A stretch of DNA of 64,000 nucleotides. Source: an uncultured Spirochaetota bacterium (lineage in GTDB: Bacteria > Spirochaetota > Spirochaetia > Treponematales > Rectinemataceae). Where the stretch lies: positions 20,632 to 84,631 of the forward strand of contig CAIJMU010000057.1 in NCBI GenBank assembly GCA_903821875.1, given 5' to 3'. Below the pieces are notes generated by a model. The model saw only the letters and a list, made by a program, of their open reading frames with translations, ran no database searches and was not told where the DNA came from. The position numbers were made by a program, and so were the translations under genes. Positions 18,485-27,634 of this stretch are shown here, piece after piece. Each line of letters begins with the position of its first letter. The first letter of the stretch is position 1.

Positions 18485-20211
18485 GCCAGCCTCTCTTCCG
18501 ACAGCTGCGAGGCGGCTATCTCATGGTACACGGGACAGGAGGCAAGGAGCTCGCGATGCGTACCTGTCCCCACGATCTGGCCATCCTCCATCACGATGAT
18601 TCGATCGGCATCCATGACCGTTCCCACGCGCTGGGCTACCACGATGACGGTCGCCTTTCCCGTCACCTCCTTCAACCGCGCGCGGAGCCGCGAGTCGGTG
18701 CGGAAGTCGAGGGCCGAGAAGCAGTCGTCGAAGAGGTAGATTTCCGGTTTCCGGGCGATGGCCCGGGCGATGGAGAGGCGCTGTTTCTGTCCACCGGAGA
18801 GGTCGAGACCGCCCTGGGCTACCTCGTGCTCATAGCCGCCCTCGATGGTATCGATGAACTCTGTGGCCTGGGCGATCTCCGAGGCCTTCCGCACGGCGTC
18901 CTGGTCGACACCCTCGGTGCCGAGGCGGACATTGTCAGCGATGGACATCGAAAAGAGGATGGGCTTCTGCGGAACGTAGCCGATGCGGGCGCGGAGCCCG
19001 TCCTGGGCCATCTCCCGGACGTCGATGCCGTCCACGAGGACCTGCCCCGAGTCAGCGTCATAGAAACGGGCGACGAGCTTGGCTATCGTCGACTTGCCCG
19101 AACCGGTGGAACCGATTATGGCCGTCACCTCCCCGGGCGCGGCCCGGAAGGAGACACCCTCGATGGCTGCCTGCTCCGCACCGTGGTAGCGGAAGGTCAC
19201 ATTCCGGAACTCTACGGTCGCCCGGTCGGCCGCCCCAGGGGCCTTCGGCACCGCGGGATCGGAGATGGTCGGCTCCGTGCCGAGGACCTCGTCGATGCGG
19301 ACAGCCGCAGCCTGGGCCCTCGGCACCATGATGAACATCATGGCGAACATCATGAAGGACATGAGGATCATGAAGGAGTACTGGATGAAGGCCATGAGGG
19401 AGCCTATCTCCATCTCGCCCGAGTCGATGCGGATGATGCCGAACCAGAGCAGGGCAAGGCTCGCCGCGCTCATGATGAACATGATCGAGGGCATCATGAC
19501 GGCCATGAGCCGGTTGACCTTGATGTAGGTGCTGGTGAGCTCGGCGTTGGCCTCCTCGAAGCGCTGGCGCTCCCGATCCTCGCGGTTGAAGGCGCGGACG
19601 ACGCGGACACCCGTGAGGGCCTCGCGGAGGACGAGGTTGATGCGGTCGATCTTGCCCTGGATCGAGCGGAAGAGGGGCAGGGCCTTCATAAAGACCACTC
19701 CGATGAGGATGCCGAGCACCGGTATGACCGCCGCGAGGACCCAGGTGAGGGAGCGGTCCTTGGATAGTGCCATCACCAGTCCACCGACAGCCATGATCGG
19801 CGCGCCGACCATCATGCGGAGGGCCATGAGGGTTACCGTCTGGACCTGTGTGACGTCGTTGGTGCTCCGCGTGATGAGGGTGGAGGCACCAAAGCGGTCG
19901 AACTCGTCGAGGGAGAAGGATTCGACTCGTCCAAAGATCGCTTCGCGGATGGCAGCCCCGAAACCCGCACTCGCCTTTGATCCGAGCCAGCTTGCCAGGA
20001 TGGCGGAAAGGATCGAGGCCCCGGTGACGAGGAGCATCAGGGCTCCCGTCGACAGGATGCGGGTTGTGTCCCCGTTCATCACGCCCTTGTCGATGATGTC
20101 GGCCATCAGCGTCGGCAGGTAGAGGTCTGCGATGGTCTGCCCGAAAACGAGGAGGAGAACGAGGATTATTTCAGTTTTCCAGGGCGCCAGGAAACGCGCC
20201 AGTTTGAGCAT
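18481..20211 (-). CDS. Heterodimeric ABC exporter subunit (degenerate Walker B)
   Basis: About 576 residues from an ATG at 20211 with AAAGGA upstream; an ATG at 20295 would add 28 poorly conserved residues. Six membrane helices are followed by an ATPase domain: Walker A GSTGSGKST, signature LSGGQKQRLSIARA, and Walker B YLFDDCFSALD, where Asp stands in place of the catalytic Glu. The degenerate site it forms with the partner's ISQGQ signature is expected to bind but hardly hydrolyse ATP. It is the first gene of the exporter operon and is divergent from the TRAP binding-protein gene. Confidence 0.94.
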   Translation of the reverse strand: MLKLARFLAPWKTEIILVLLLVFGQTIADLYLPTLMADIIDKGVMNGDTTRILSTGALMLLVTGASILSAILASWLGSKASAGFGAAIREAIFGRVESFSLDEFDRFGASTLITRSTNDVTQVQTVTLMALRMMVGAPIMAVGGLVMALSKDRSLTWVLAAVIPVLGILIGVVFMKALPLFRSIQGKIDRINLVLREALTGVRVVRAFNREDRERQRFEEANAELTSTYIKVNRLMAVMMPSIMFIMSAASLALLWFGIIRIDSGEMEIGSLMAFIQYSFMILMSFMMFAMMFIMVPRAQAAAVRIDEVLGTEPTISDPAVPKAPGAADRATVEFRNVTFRYHGAEQAAIEGVSFRAAPGEVTAIIGSTGSGKSTIAKLVARFYDADSGQVLVDGIDVREMAQDGLRARIGYVPQKPILFSMSIADNVRLGTEGVDQDAVRKASEIAQATEFIDTIEGGYEHEVAQGGLDLSGGQKQRLSIARAIARKPEIYLFDDCFSALDFRTDSRLRARLKEVTGKATVIVVAQRVGTVMDADRIIVMEDGQIVGTGTHRELLASCPVYHEIAASQLSEERLA

Positions 20212-20367
20212 GGAAGGTCCTTTCGCCCAGGTCAGGGCGCGATGGATCCGTCCGGAATCGAGTGCCGCCCTGCGAGCCCGTGATGCGGATGTCACAGTGC
20301 ATGATCCGGGCCGGAAGGGTCAAGCTTTGGACCTTGCGCAGGAATGAAGGAAGGTCATAATGGAGCC

Positions 20368-21402
20368 ATGATGTCACGCGGTTTGCGCCTTTGGCTCGGA
20401 ATGGCCGGCGCCCTCCTCCCTTGGATCCTTGCCCCCTCCGCTGCCGATGAGCGCATCCTCATGCGGATTTCCGTGGAAAACGTGGCCAGCCACTTCCAGG
20501 CCCGGACAGTCCAGCGCTTTTCCGAGATCCTTTCAGCCAGGTCGGGGGGGACCATCCTCGTGGACTACAGGCCGGTAGCCCGTTTCTTCCGGGACGCGGA
20601 TGTCGCGGCGGCCCTTGCACGGGGAGATGTCGAGATGGCTGTCCCCGGCATCTGGCAGTTCGACCGGAACATCCCCGACACAGCCGCCCTCATGCTCCCC
20701 TCGGTCTACGCCCGCCCTACCGAAATGATGCGCGCCCTGGTGGACGGGCCCCTCGGCTCAAGCCTCAACGGAGCCATCGAGAAGGGCCTCGATGTGAAGG
20801 TGCTGGGCAAATGGCTCGATCTGGGCTACGGGCAACTCTTCGGGGTCGGCACAGCCATCACCCGCATTTCCGACATCAAGGGTCGCACCATCCGGGTTGC
20901 CGGTGGAAGGGGAAACGAGGAGCGCATCCGCAGCCTGGGAGCCTCCCCGGTATCCATACCCTCCCCCGATCTTCCCAATTACCTCGGGAAGGGCCTCGTC
21001 GACGGCATCCTCTCGACCTTCGAGACCGTAGACTCGGCCGGACTCGACGGCCTGGGGCTCCGCAGCGCCCTCGAGGACAATGAGTACTATCCCTTCTACG
21101 TCCCCCTCCTGTCCTCGGCCTTCTGGAAGCGCCTTACACCGGCCCAGCGGAGCCTGGTGACCTCGGCCTGGGACGAGGTCATCGGCCCCGCACGCGAGGA
21201 GGCCCGCGCAGCGCAGACGGCAGCCCGTGCCCGCCTAGTCGAGCGCGGCATGCGCGTGACTGTCCCCTCTCCCTCCGAGACCGAGGCTACCCGGATTTCG
21301 CTCATATCCCAGGAAGACGGGATGGCGAGCCGGCTGGGGGTGACGCCAGCCATCCTGACCCTCCTTCGGGAGCAGCTGGCAAGGCTGAAAACAGATCGAT
21401 GA
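20368..21402 (+). CDS. TRAP-type (DctP-like) periplasmic binding protein
   Basis: About 344 residues. A signal peptide is seen (LRLWLGMAGALLPWILAPSAA), and the body follows the DctP fold: VENVASHFQARTVQRFSEIL, GDVEMAVPG, ISDIKGRTIRVAGG, and the downstream ALEDNEYYPFYVPLLSSAFW. The start at 20368 or 20371 is set by GGAG just upstream; an in-frame ATG at 20344 is less likely. No TRAP membrane subunits (DctQ, DctM) are nearby. The stop overlaps the start of a histidine kinase by 4 bp, so this protein may serve as the ligand-sensing partner of that kinase rather than a transporter component. Confidence 0.88.
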   Translation: MMSRGLRLWLGMAGALLPWILAPSAADERILMRISVENVASHFQARTVQRFSEILSARSGGTILVDYRPVARFFRDADVAAALARGDVEMAVPGIWQFDRNIPDTAALMLPSVYARPTEMMRALVDGPLGSSLNGAIEKGLDVKVLGKWLDLGYGQLFGVGTAITRISDIKGRTIRVAGGRGNEERIRSLGASPVSIPSPDLPNYLGKGLVDGILSTFETVDSAGLDGLGLRSALEDNEYYPFYVPLLSSAFWKRLTPAQRSLVTSAWDEVIGPAREEARAAQTAARARLVERGMRVTVPSPSETEATRISLISQEDGMASRLGVTPAILTLLREQLARLKTDR

Positions 21403-22871
21403 AACAGCGGGCCCGGCGCCTGGGGCTCCTTTCCCTGGGGAGCACAGCTGCGCTTTTCACCATCCTCCTCCTTGGCGTAAAAAACCTCTCCGAATCTACA
21501 GCTGCCTTCCAGGACATCAAGAACGGCACCTCGAAGGAGGTCCTCTTCGAGTCAGAACTGCTGGCCCAGTCCCTCGACGGTACCCTGGAAATCTACGACC
21601 TCATTCTCGACAGCCAGTCCGGGCAATTCGATGCAGGCAGCAGCACTGTCGCATCCCTGGACCTGCGCCAACTCCTTCGCCACCTCCCCACGGCGATACA
21701 GGCCCTCATCCTGGACGGCTCAGGAGGCATTGTAGCCACGCCCCCAGGCCAGGCCCGATTCCAGATCGGCGTTTCACCTGACAAGCTGGACCGCATCGCC
21801 CTGGAAGGGGGCATCGCGTACCTCGTCACGGACTACGGAGAGGCGAGGACTCCGATCCTCGCCGCGATCAAGCCCATCGGCATGGGCGAACGGACTGCTT
21901 TCATAGTCGTCCTGTTCAGCGGCAGTGCCTCTGCGAACCGCCTCCGGCTCCTCCTGAAAGCGGGATCCAGCAGCGTATCAATCATCGACGGGGACGGCAG
22001 GCAGTTCATTGAAGAGGGGAACAAGGAACTTGCGGAGGGCCGCGAGGTCATCGTCTCCGAAACAGCCCTTGCCTCGCATCCAGTCCGGATCCGGGTAGCG
22101 CGCGACATCGGTGGCGAACTCAAGGCCTGGGAACGCCGCCAGGCCTGGCAGCTGGGCCTGACCGGGAGCCTTGCGCTGATCGCGGCGTCCGTTTCGGTGG
22201 GAGCCCTCTTCCTCAGCAGGAGGGCCCGGAGAGCCGGAGAACTCGAGGAGGAACTCAGTGCCCGTGCTCTCCTCTTCCATGAGGTGAACCACAGGGTCAA
22301 GAACAACCTCGCGACTGTCCAGGCCATACTCGCGCTGAGCGAAAACGAGCTCGAGGGAGCAGACCCACGATCCGCCCTGGTGCTCAAGGAAGCCTCCGAA
22401 AAGGTCCGTTCCATCAGCATGCTCCACGAGCAGCTCTACAAGCGGCGCTCTCTGTCCTCCATCGACCTCGGGGACTACATCGCCGACCTCGTGGCCCTGC
22501 TCCGCGATTCCTATGCCAGGGACGAAAGGATCGATATCGAAGTGGCCGCCGATCCCGGCATCTCTGCAGCCCTGGACGCGGCGGTGCCGCTGGCCCTGAT
22601 CGTCACCGAACTCGTCACCAATGCCTTCAAGCACGCTTTCCCCGTGGGCCGGAAGGGTCGAATCAGGATTGCTGTCAGCAAGAGAGGAAATGGCTGCGAG
22701 ATCCTGGTCGAGGACAACGGCGTCGGGCTGAACGATTTTTCGGGCGGTTTCGGCCATACCCTGATCGAAGGCATGATCGGGCAACTCGGCGGATCCATGC
22801 AACGCGACCTCTCCAGGCAGGGCCTCACTGTCAGGCTGACCGTCCCCTCCCTGGCCGACCTGAAGGACTGA
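21399..22871 (+). CDS. Membrane histidine kinase (HisKA_2) coupled to a TRAP binding protein
   Basis: A 490-residue kinase: helix near 10-28, an extracytoplasmic domain of about 210 residues (LESELLAQSLDGTLEIYDLI onward) that resembles a Cache-like sensor, helix near 247-268, then HisKA_2 with FHEVNHRVKNNLATVQA (His near 295) and HATPase (NAFKHAFPVGRKGR, EDNGVGL). It is translationally coupled to the DctP-like gene (4-bp overlap). No response regulator follows; the chemoreceptor 72 bp downstream is a possible functional neighbour. The ligand is presumably that of the binding protein, likely an organic acid, but this is inference. Confidence 0.9.
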   Translation: MKQRARRLGLLSLGSTAALFTILLLGVKNLSESTAAFQDIKNGTSKEVLFESELLAQSLDGTLEIYDLILDSQSGQFDAGSSTVASLDLRQLLRHLPTAIQALILDGSGGIVATPPGQARFQIGVSPDKLDRIALEGGIAYLVTDYGEARTPILAAIKPIGMGERTAFIVVLFSGSASANRLRLLLKAGSSSVSIIDGDGRQFIEEGNKELAEGREVIVSETALASHPVRIRVARDIGGELKAWERRQAWQLGLTGSLALIAASVSVGALFLSRRARRAGELEEELSARALLFHEVNHRVKNNLATVQAILALSENELEGADPRSALVLKEASEKVRSISMLHEQLYKRRSLSSIDLGDYIADLVALLRDSYARDERIDIEVAADPGISAALDAAVPLALIVTELVTNAFKHAFPVGRKGRIRIAVSKRGNGCEILVEDNGVGLNDFSGGFGHTLIEGMIGQLGGSMQRDLSRQGLTVRLTVPSLADLKD

Positions 22872-22943
22872 ACATTCCTCCGTAGCCGCCATTTCATTCA
22901 GCCCGTCTTTCTGCGATACTTCCGGCATACCCTAGGAGGGCCC

Positions 22944-25205
22944 ATGTTCAGCATCCGCACGAAGCTCCTTCTCGCCATGGTGCTTGTAATAGGACTCGAC
23001 CTCGCCTTTTTGACCGTCTACCTGGGTTCCGCAGGACGCGAGCGGGCCATGTTCCGCGAGCTGAATACCATGGAAACACGGCGCAGCACCATTGCGGACC
23101 TTTCGCTTCAGGTTGCCAACCTGTGGCAGTTCCTCACCGACGCAAGCCTCACCCAGTCGGCCATAGCCGCGGACAAGGAAGGGAAGGCCTCCTACGACTC
23201 CGCGATGGCCGATCTCGACCGGCTCCGGAAACTGGAAACCGATCCCGCGCGCCTTTCGAAGCTCTCGGGCGTCTCGGGGAAGCTCCTGGATTTCTGGGCA
23301 GCGGGAACAAGGATGATAGGCAGCTACGCCAGCAGCAAAAAGGAAGGGGACTCGGTCATGGTCGATTTCGACTCCTTCGGCCGTGACCTCCTTTCCCTCC
23401 TCGATTCGCTGTCGAAGCCGATCGCCGAAAGGACCACGGCGCTCGAGCGGGATTTCACCTCCAGCCAGGACAGGGACGTCATGGTGCTGGTGCTGCTCGC
23501 GCTCTTCTCGGTAACCTTCACGGCACTCGGGGGCTGGCTCTTCATCCGAAGGCTCACCGGGCCACTCCTGGGCACGGCAGCCACCCTGGAAAATCTGGCA
23601 CGCTCCCACGGCAACCTCTCGACCACCCTGCCCGTCTCCGGCAAGGACGAGGTCGCCACCCTCGCCAGGAGCTTCAACTCCTTTGCCGCCAAGCTCCGCT
23701 CCATCCTCGTCAACGTCTCCGATCTCCTCCTCAAGAACCGCAAGCTCGCCGAGCAGCTGCAGGTCTCCGCGCGCCACTCCGCGGAATCGGTCTCCGACAT
23801 TTCCGGCTCGGTCACCAACCTCACCGGCCACATGCTGAGCCTCGACGGATCCATCTCCTCGTCATCCTCGGCCATCGAGCAGATCATGGGCTCGATCCGC
23901 AACCTGGCCGTCCTCGTCGACCGCCAGTTCCAGGCCATCGAACGTTCGAGCGCCTCCATCGAAGAGATCATGGCTTCGGTGGCCAATGTCGCGCGCATAG
24001 CCGACGCCCGTACCGCAGCGATCAACGACCTGGTCGACATGATACGGAACGGCGGCGACAAGGTGCAGGAGACCAATTCGATGATCGTCGAGATCGCCAA
24101 GAACGCGGACTCGATGATGGAAATGATCGACATAATTGACAACATCTCCAGCCAGACCAACCTCCTGGCCATGAACGCCGCCATCGAGGCCGCCCACGCA
24201 GGCGAGGCGGGCAAGGGCTTTGCGGTCGTCGCCGGCGAGATACGCCAGCTGGCGGAGGGCACCGGTGCGAACGCGGCCCAGATCGCCGCCTCGCTCCGGG
24301 TGACCACCGACCGCATCAGGCTCGCCGCGGACGCCGGCAACAAGAGCGAAGAAGCGCTGAATGTCATCAACCGCGAGGTCGCCGAATTCGCCAAGGCCAT
24401 GCACGAAGTCTCAGGCTCCATGAACGAGCTTTCCCAGGCGGGCCAGGAGATCCTGGAGTCCATCAGCACCCTCGTCACGACGAGCGAGACCGTCAAGTCG
24501 ACCTCCGGCGAGATCAATTCCGCTACCCAGAACATCCTCGAGTCCGTGCATTCGCTCAAGGGAATCTCGGCGAGCGCCCTCGGCGAAATCCACGGCGTTT
24601 CCACGGCAACCAAGTCCCTCGGCGTCGTCTCCCTCCAGGTCTCGGCCTTCGGCAACCAGAACAAGTACAACAATTCCCTTCTGGCGATCGAGACGGCCAA
24701 GGTCGAGACCGGCATCAAGCAGGAAGCTTCCACGGAAGCCGTCAGCGTCGGCATCGACTGGTCGGATGTCCTGGGGGTCGGAATCACGGCCATGGACGAC
24801 GAGCACAAGGAATTGTTCAAGCGCATCAACAAGCTCCTCGTGGCCCTCGTCGGCGACGAGGCAGGAAGCCAGACGGCCGACCTCGAGGCCATCGTGGAGT
24901 TCATCCGGCAGTACATCGATTTCCATTTCCGAGACGAGGAAAAACTCCTCCTGGCCGAGGGCTATCCCCGATACGACGCGCACCGCCAGCTCCATGCCTC
25001 CTACGAGGCCGAGTTCGCCGGCATCGGCAAGGAGCTCAAGGCCAAGGGCTTCTCTCCGGCCCTCCTCATCCGCATCCAGGACAAGCTGGTCAACTGGCTC
25101 CTTGAGCATATAGCCCGGGTCGACACCGATTACGGAGCGTGGATCAACGCCAAGCGGGCGGGGATGCAGGTGCCAGGGAAGGGGCGCGGCGCAAGAAAGG
25201 CGTAG
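22944..25205 (+). CDS. Methyl-accepting chemotaxis protein with C-terminal haemerythrin domain
   Basis: A 753-residue receptor: membrane helices near 8-26 and 175-197 around a four-helix-bundle-like periplasmic domain, HAMP near 198-255, a long signalling coil with the MCP hairpin core (SSQTNLLAMNAAIEAAHAGE), and from about residue 606 a complete bacteriohaemerythrin domain. The di-iron ligand motifs are all present: DDEHKELF, FHFRDEEKLL, YDAHRQLH and LLEHIARVDTDYG. Such fusions (for example DcrH of Desulfovibrio) sense oxygen through the diferric/diferrous site, fitting aerotaxis or oxygen avoidance in an anaerobe. The preceding kinase gene ends 72 bp upstream. Confidence 0.95.
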   Translation: MFSIRTKLLLAMVLVIGLDLAFLTVYLGSAGRERAMFRELNTMETRRSTIADLSLQVANLWQFLTDASLTQSAIAADKEGKASYDSAMADLDRLRKLETDPARLSKLSGVSGKLLDFWAAGTRMIGSYASSKKEGDSVMVDFDSFGRDLLSLLDSLSKPIAERTTALERDFTSSQDRDVMVLVLLALFSVTFTALGGWLFIRRLTGPLLGTAATLENLARSHGNLSTTLPVSGKDEVATLARSFNSFAAKLRSILVNVSDLLLKNRKLAEQLQVSARHSAESVSDISGSVTNLTGHMLSLDGSISSSSSAIEQIMGSIRNLAVLVDRQFQAIERSSASIEEIMASVANVARIADARTAAINDLVDMIRNGGDKVQETNSMIVEIAKNADSMMEMIDIIDNISSQTNLLAMNAAIEAAHAGEAGKGFAVVAGEIRQLAEGTGANAAQIAASLRVTTDRIRLAADAGNKSEEALNVINREVAEFAKAMHEVSGSMNELSQAGQEILESISTLVTTSETVKSTSGEINSATQNILESVHSLKGISASALGEIHGVSTATKSLGVVSLQVSAFGNQNKYNNSLLAIETAKVETGIKQEASTEAVSVGIDWSDVLGVGITAMDDEHKELFKRINKLLVALVGDEAGSQTADLEAIVEFIRQYIDFHFRDEEKLLLAEGYPRYDAHRQLHASYEAEFAGIGKELKAKGFSPALLIRIQDKLVNWLLEHIARVDTDYGAWINAKRAGMQVPGKGRGARKA

Positions 25206-25253
25206 CGCTGAGTAAGGCGAGGTTGCCCGCCCAGCCGTCCCTGGCCTTGCGGC

Positions 25254-26501
25254 CTACGGCAGGAAGCGGCTGCGGACCGACCAGAGGCCGGCAGCCGGGT
25301 TGGGCACATAGAATGCTTCCCCGCCTTCCACCTGGTTCAGGCCTGGCACGAGCTCTGGCACTTTCCATCGGGCTTCCTCGGCAGCCAGGTCGCGCCACCG
25401 GAAACCGGCAGCCTCCACCTCCTCCTGTGAGAGCCCGCCCGTGCAGTAGGAGATAGAGAAGCGGCCTTCGCTTGAGCCGTGGATGAGGTGGGCGGCTGCG
25501 GAAAGGTTGGCAGCCAGGTCGGGATCGGCGGCGACAGCGGCCAGCGTGGTGTCTGTCCCCCGATAGCCGTACTTCCGGATCAGGCGGTCGATGGCCGGGT
25601 CCTCCCCGAAGCGCTGGACGCCCGGAGCCAGGATGATGAGTTCGCCGCCATCAGCCATGGCCATCCGCAAGCGGTAGATGGCCTTGTTTCCAAGCCAGGT
25701 GGACTTGAACTCGTGGGGATCGAGGCGGACGACAGCCCGCGTGATGGGCTTGTCCAGGAGCTGGACGTTCAATCGCTGCGAAAGGGCGGCAGCCTCCTCA
25801 AGGCAGCTTCGGCCCTCCCCCGCAAAAACCCCCTTAAGGGCATCTGTCTGCCCCGATTCGTCAGGTCCGACAACGGTGAGGGCCCAGAAGAGGGGGAGGG
25901 CCTGGGCGAATTCGCGCTCAGCATAGTCAAAGAGGGCGCGCACCGGGGTATCGAGCCTCCCCATGATCCGCTCCATCCCGAAAACGGCACCAAGGAAGTG
26001 ACTTCGGTTGATGCCATCGACCCCGCCTGTTCCAACAAAGACATTTTTAGCGTGGTTGGCCATCCCAGCCACCTCGTGGGGTACTACCTGCCCAACTGAA
26101 ACAATGAGGTCATGACCGCCCTCCGCCACAAGGCGATTGACCTCGGCAGGCCAGTCGTAGGAGAGCTTGCCCTCGGAGAGTTCCTGCACAAATTTGACGG
26201 GTACCCGACCCAGGGTGACGAGATCCTTCCTCCAATCATGGACGCGGAAGAGGGAGGCTTGCACAGCGGGGTACATTGCAGTGATTTCGGCCGATGACAT
26301 GGCTTCGTGCGTGCCGAGGGCCGGCAGGACATCGGTCAAGGCTCCTCCGTAGTACTCGCAAAGAAGGCCGAGCACGATCCCGGCCCTCGATCTCCCCCGG
26401 GTCGCATCCGGGACCAGGGCCAGAACCCGCCTGCGCCGGCCGAGACGGTCGAGGGCGGGGAATAGGCTTTCACGGACAAGCTCAGTCTCAGGATCGCTCA
26501 T
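25254..26501 (-). CDS. LarA-like nickel-pincer racemase homologue
   Basis: A 415-residue LarA-family protein. N-terminal landmarks are VPDATRGRSRAG and GTHEAMSSAEI, then VVPHEVAGMANHAKNVFVGT, which aligns with the segment holding the catalytic His and the Lys that binds the nickel-pincer nucleotide in lactate racemase. LarA homologues interconvert various 2-hydroxy acids, so lactate is only one candidate. The cofactor makers LarB, LarC and LarE are not in the window. A repeat copy near the C-terminus reads YRGTDTTLAA. The gene is convergent with the chemoreceptor and isolated from metabolic neighbours, so its substrate is unknown. Confidence 0.82.
   Translation of the reverse strand: MSDPETELVRESLFPALDRLGRRRRVLALVPDATRGRSRAGIVLGLLCEYYGGALTDVLPALGTHEAMSSAEITAMYPAVQASLFRVHDWRKDLVTLGRVPVKFVQELSEGKLSYDWPAEVNRLVAEGGHDLIVSVGQVVPHEVAGMANHAKNVFVGTGGVDGINRSHFLGAVFGMERIMGRLDTPVRALFDYAEREFAQALPLFWALTVVGPDESGQTDALKGVFAGEGRSCLEEAAALSQRLNVQLLDKPITRAVVRLDPHEFKSTWLGNKAIYRLRMAMADGGELIILAPGVQRFGEDPAIDRLIRKYGYRGTDTTLAAVAADPDLAANLSAAAHLIHGSSEGRFSISYCTGGLSQEEVEAAGFRWRDLAAEEARWKVPELVPGLNQVEGGEAFYVPNPAAGLWSVRSRFLP
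25549..25560 (-). repeat. 12-mer repeat inside the LarA-like gene
   Basis: Exact copy; read GTDT in the C-terminal domain. Confidence 0.85.
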
Positions 26502-26549
26502 GTTTCGATACTAGCACGGCCCTTCCTGGTGCTCCAGACAGCTTCGGAC

Positions 26550-26604
26550 GGGGACAGACACCATTGTCCGGGCATTCTGGCCAGCATGCAGGGTGTCTGT
26601 CCCC
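26550..26604. repeat. Inverted pair of 12-mers (REPIN-like), intergenic
   Basis: GGGGACAGACACC at 26550 and GGTGTCTGTCCCC ending at 26604 form 13-bp inverted arms around about 30 bases. It lies between two divergent genes and has the two-REP hairpin geometry of a REPIN. Confidence 0.9.
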
Positions 26605-26723
26605 GTTGGTCGGCCAAGCCCCTTGTTGGAAACTTTCCTTTCAGTAGCATGTGTTACCGCAATGTCTGTCACCCCGTGCCATTATGGCCCATGCAACATA
26701 TTTCCATTTCTGGAGGCTCCTAC

Positions 26724-27611
26724 ATGGCCAAGCGGCAGATCATCGAAATCGACGAAGAAACATGCACGGGCTGCGGCGACTGTGCGACAGGCTGCCCTGA
26801 AGGCGCGCTCAGGATCATAGAGGGTAAGGCACGCATGGTCGGTGAGAATCTCTGTGATGGACTGGGGGCCTGCATCGGCACCTGCCCCGTCGGTGCGATC
26901 ACCATCGTTGAGCGGGAGGCGGAACCCTACGACGAGGCCAAGGTCATGGAAGGCATCGCAAAGCTTGGCCACAAAGTAATCGCCGCCCACCTCGAACACC
27001 TGTTGCATCATGGCCAGGATCTCTATGTCCGGCAGGCCCTGGCATGGATGGAGGGCCAGGGCATCGAAACGAAGGGCTTCAGCTTCGGGAAACAGGGAAA
27101 ACAGGGACAGACAGCGCATTTCGATGCCTGCCCAGGTTCAGCTCCCCGTCGGTTCACGCCCCTCGCACCTGGCAAGACCCAGGAAACGGTGTCTGTCCCC
27201 GTGCAGGCTGGTCTTCAAGCTGGCGGCACAACCCCTTCGGCCCTCGCCTCCTGGCCGATCCAGCTCCACCTCATCAACCCGAAGGCGACGCAGTTCGCCG
27301 ACGCCGACATACTCATTGCGGCTGATTGCACAGCCTTTGCCCTTGGCAGCTTCCATGCCGAGCTCTTGGCCGGAAAGAGCCTCGTCATCGCCTGCCCCAA
27401 GCTCGACCAGGGTCGCGAGGTCTATGTCGACAAACTAACCGCCCTTTTTGCGAACGCAAGGTCGGTTACGGTCGCTATCATGGAAGTACCCTGCTGCTCT
27501 GGCCTCCTCAAGCTCGCCCTCGAAGCACGGGAAGCAGGCCCCCGAAAGCCGGCGCTGGACACAGTAGTCGTGGGAATCCAGGGGGAAGTGCGGAGGCGCG
27601 AGAACCGCTAG
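26724..27611 (+). CDS. Dicluster 4Fe-4S ferredoxin-type protein of unknown role
   Basis: A 295-residue protein starting at the ATG 26724, preceded by TGGAGG at good spacing. Residues 12-65 hold two Cys motifs (CTGCGDCATGC and CDGLGACIGTC) for [4Fe-4S] clusters. The C-terminal half is a conserved domain seen in anaerobes (WPIQLHLINPKATQFADADI, IAADCTAFALGSFH, CPKLDQ, MEVPCCSGL) with further Cys that may bind a cluster. I know no established reaction for it; electron transfer or redox sensing is likely. Between the two parts is a low-complexity insertion bracketed by an inverted pair of repeat copies (27103 and 27189-27200), reading GKQGKQGQT and TVSVPVQ. Homologues would be expected to lack much of it. 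Confidence 0.85.
   Translation: MAKRQIIEIDEETCTGCGDCATGCPEGALRIIEGKARMVGENLCDGLGACIGTCPVGAITIVEREAEPYDEAKVMEGIAKLGHKVIAAHLEHLLHHGQDLYVRQALAWMEGQGIETKGFSFGKQGKQGQTAHFDACPGSAPRRFTPLAPGKTQETVSVPVQAGLQAGGTTPSALASWPIQLHLINPKATQFADADILIAADCTAFALGSFHAELLAGKSLVIACPKLDQGREVYVDKLTALFANARSVTVAIMEVPCCSGLLKLALEAREAGPRKPALDTVVVGIQGEVRRRENR
27103..27200. repeat. Inverted 12-mer pair inside the ferredoxin-type gene
   Basis: A degenerate left copy (AGGGACAGACAG, 27103-27114) and an exact right copy (27189-27200) bracket about 74 bp that encodes a Pro/Gly/Thr-rich linker between the ferredoxin and C-terminal domains. The length keeps the frame. Confidence 0.75.
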
Positions 27612-27634
27612 GACCACTTTTTCTTGCATCGGAG

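Noticed and set aside
15911..18739. A 942-codon plus-strand open frame
   Set aside because: It runs antisense to the two ABC exporter genes, has no recognisable domain, and is rich in His/Asp/Glu/Gly as expected for the complement of GC-rich coding DNA.
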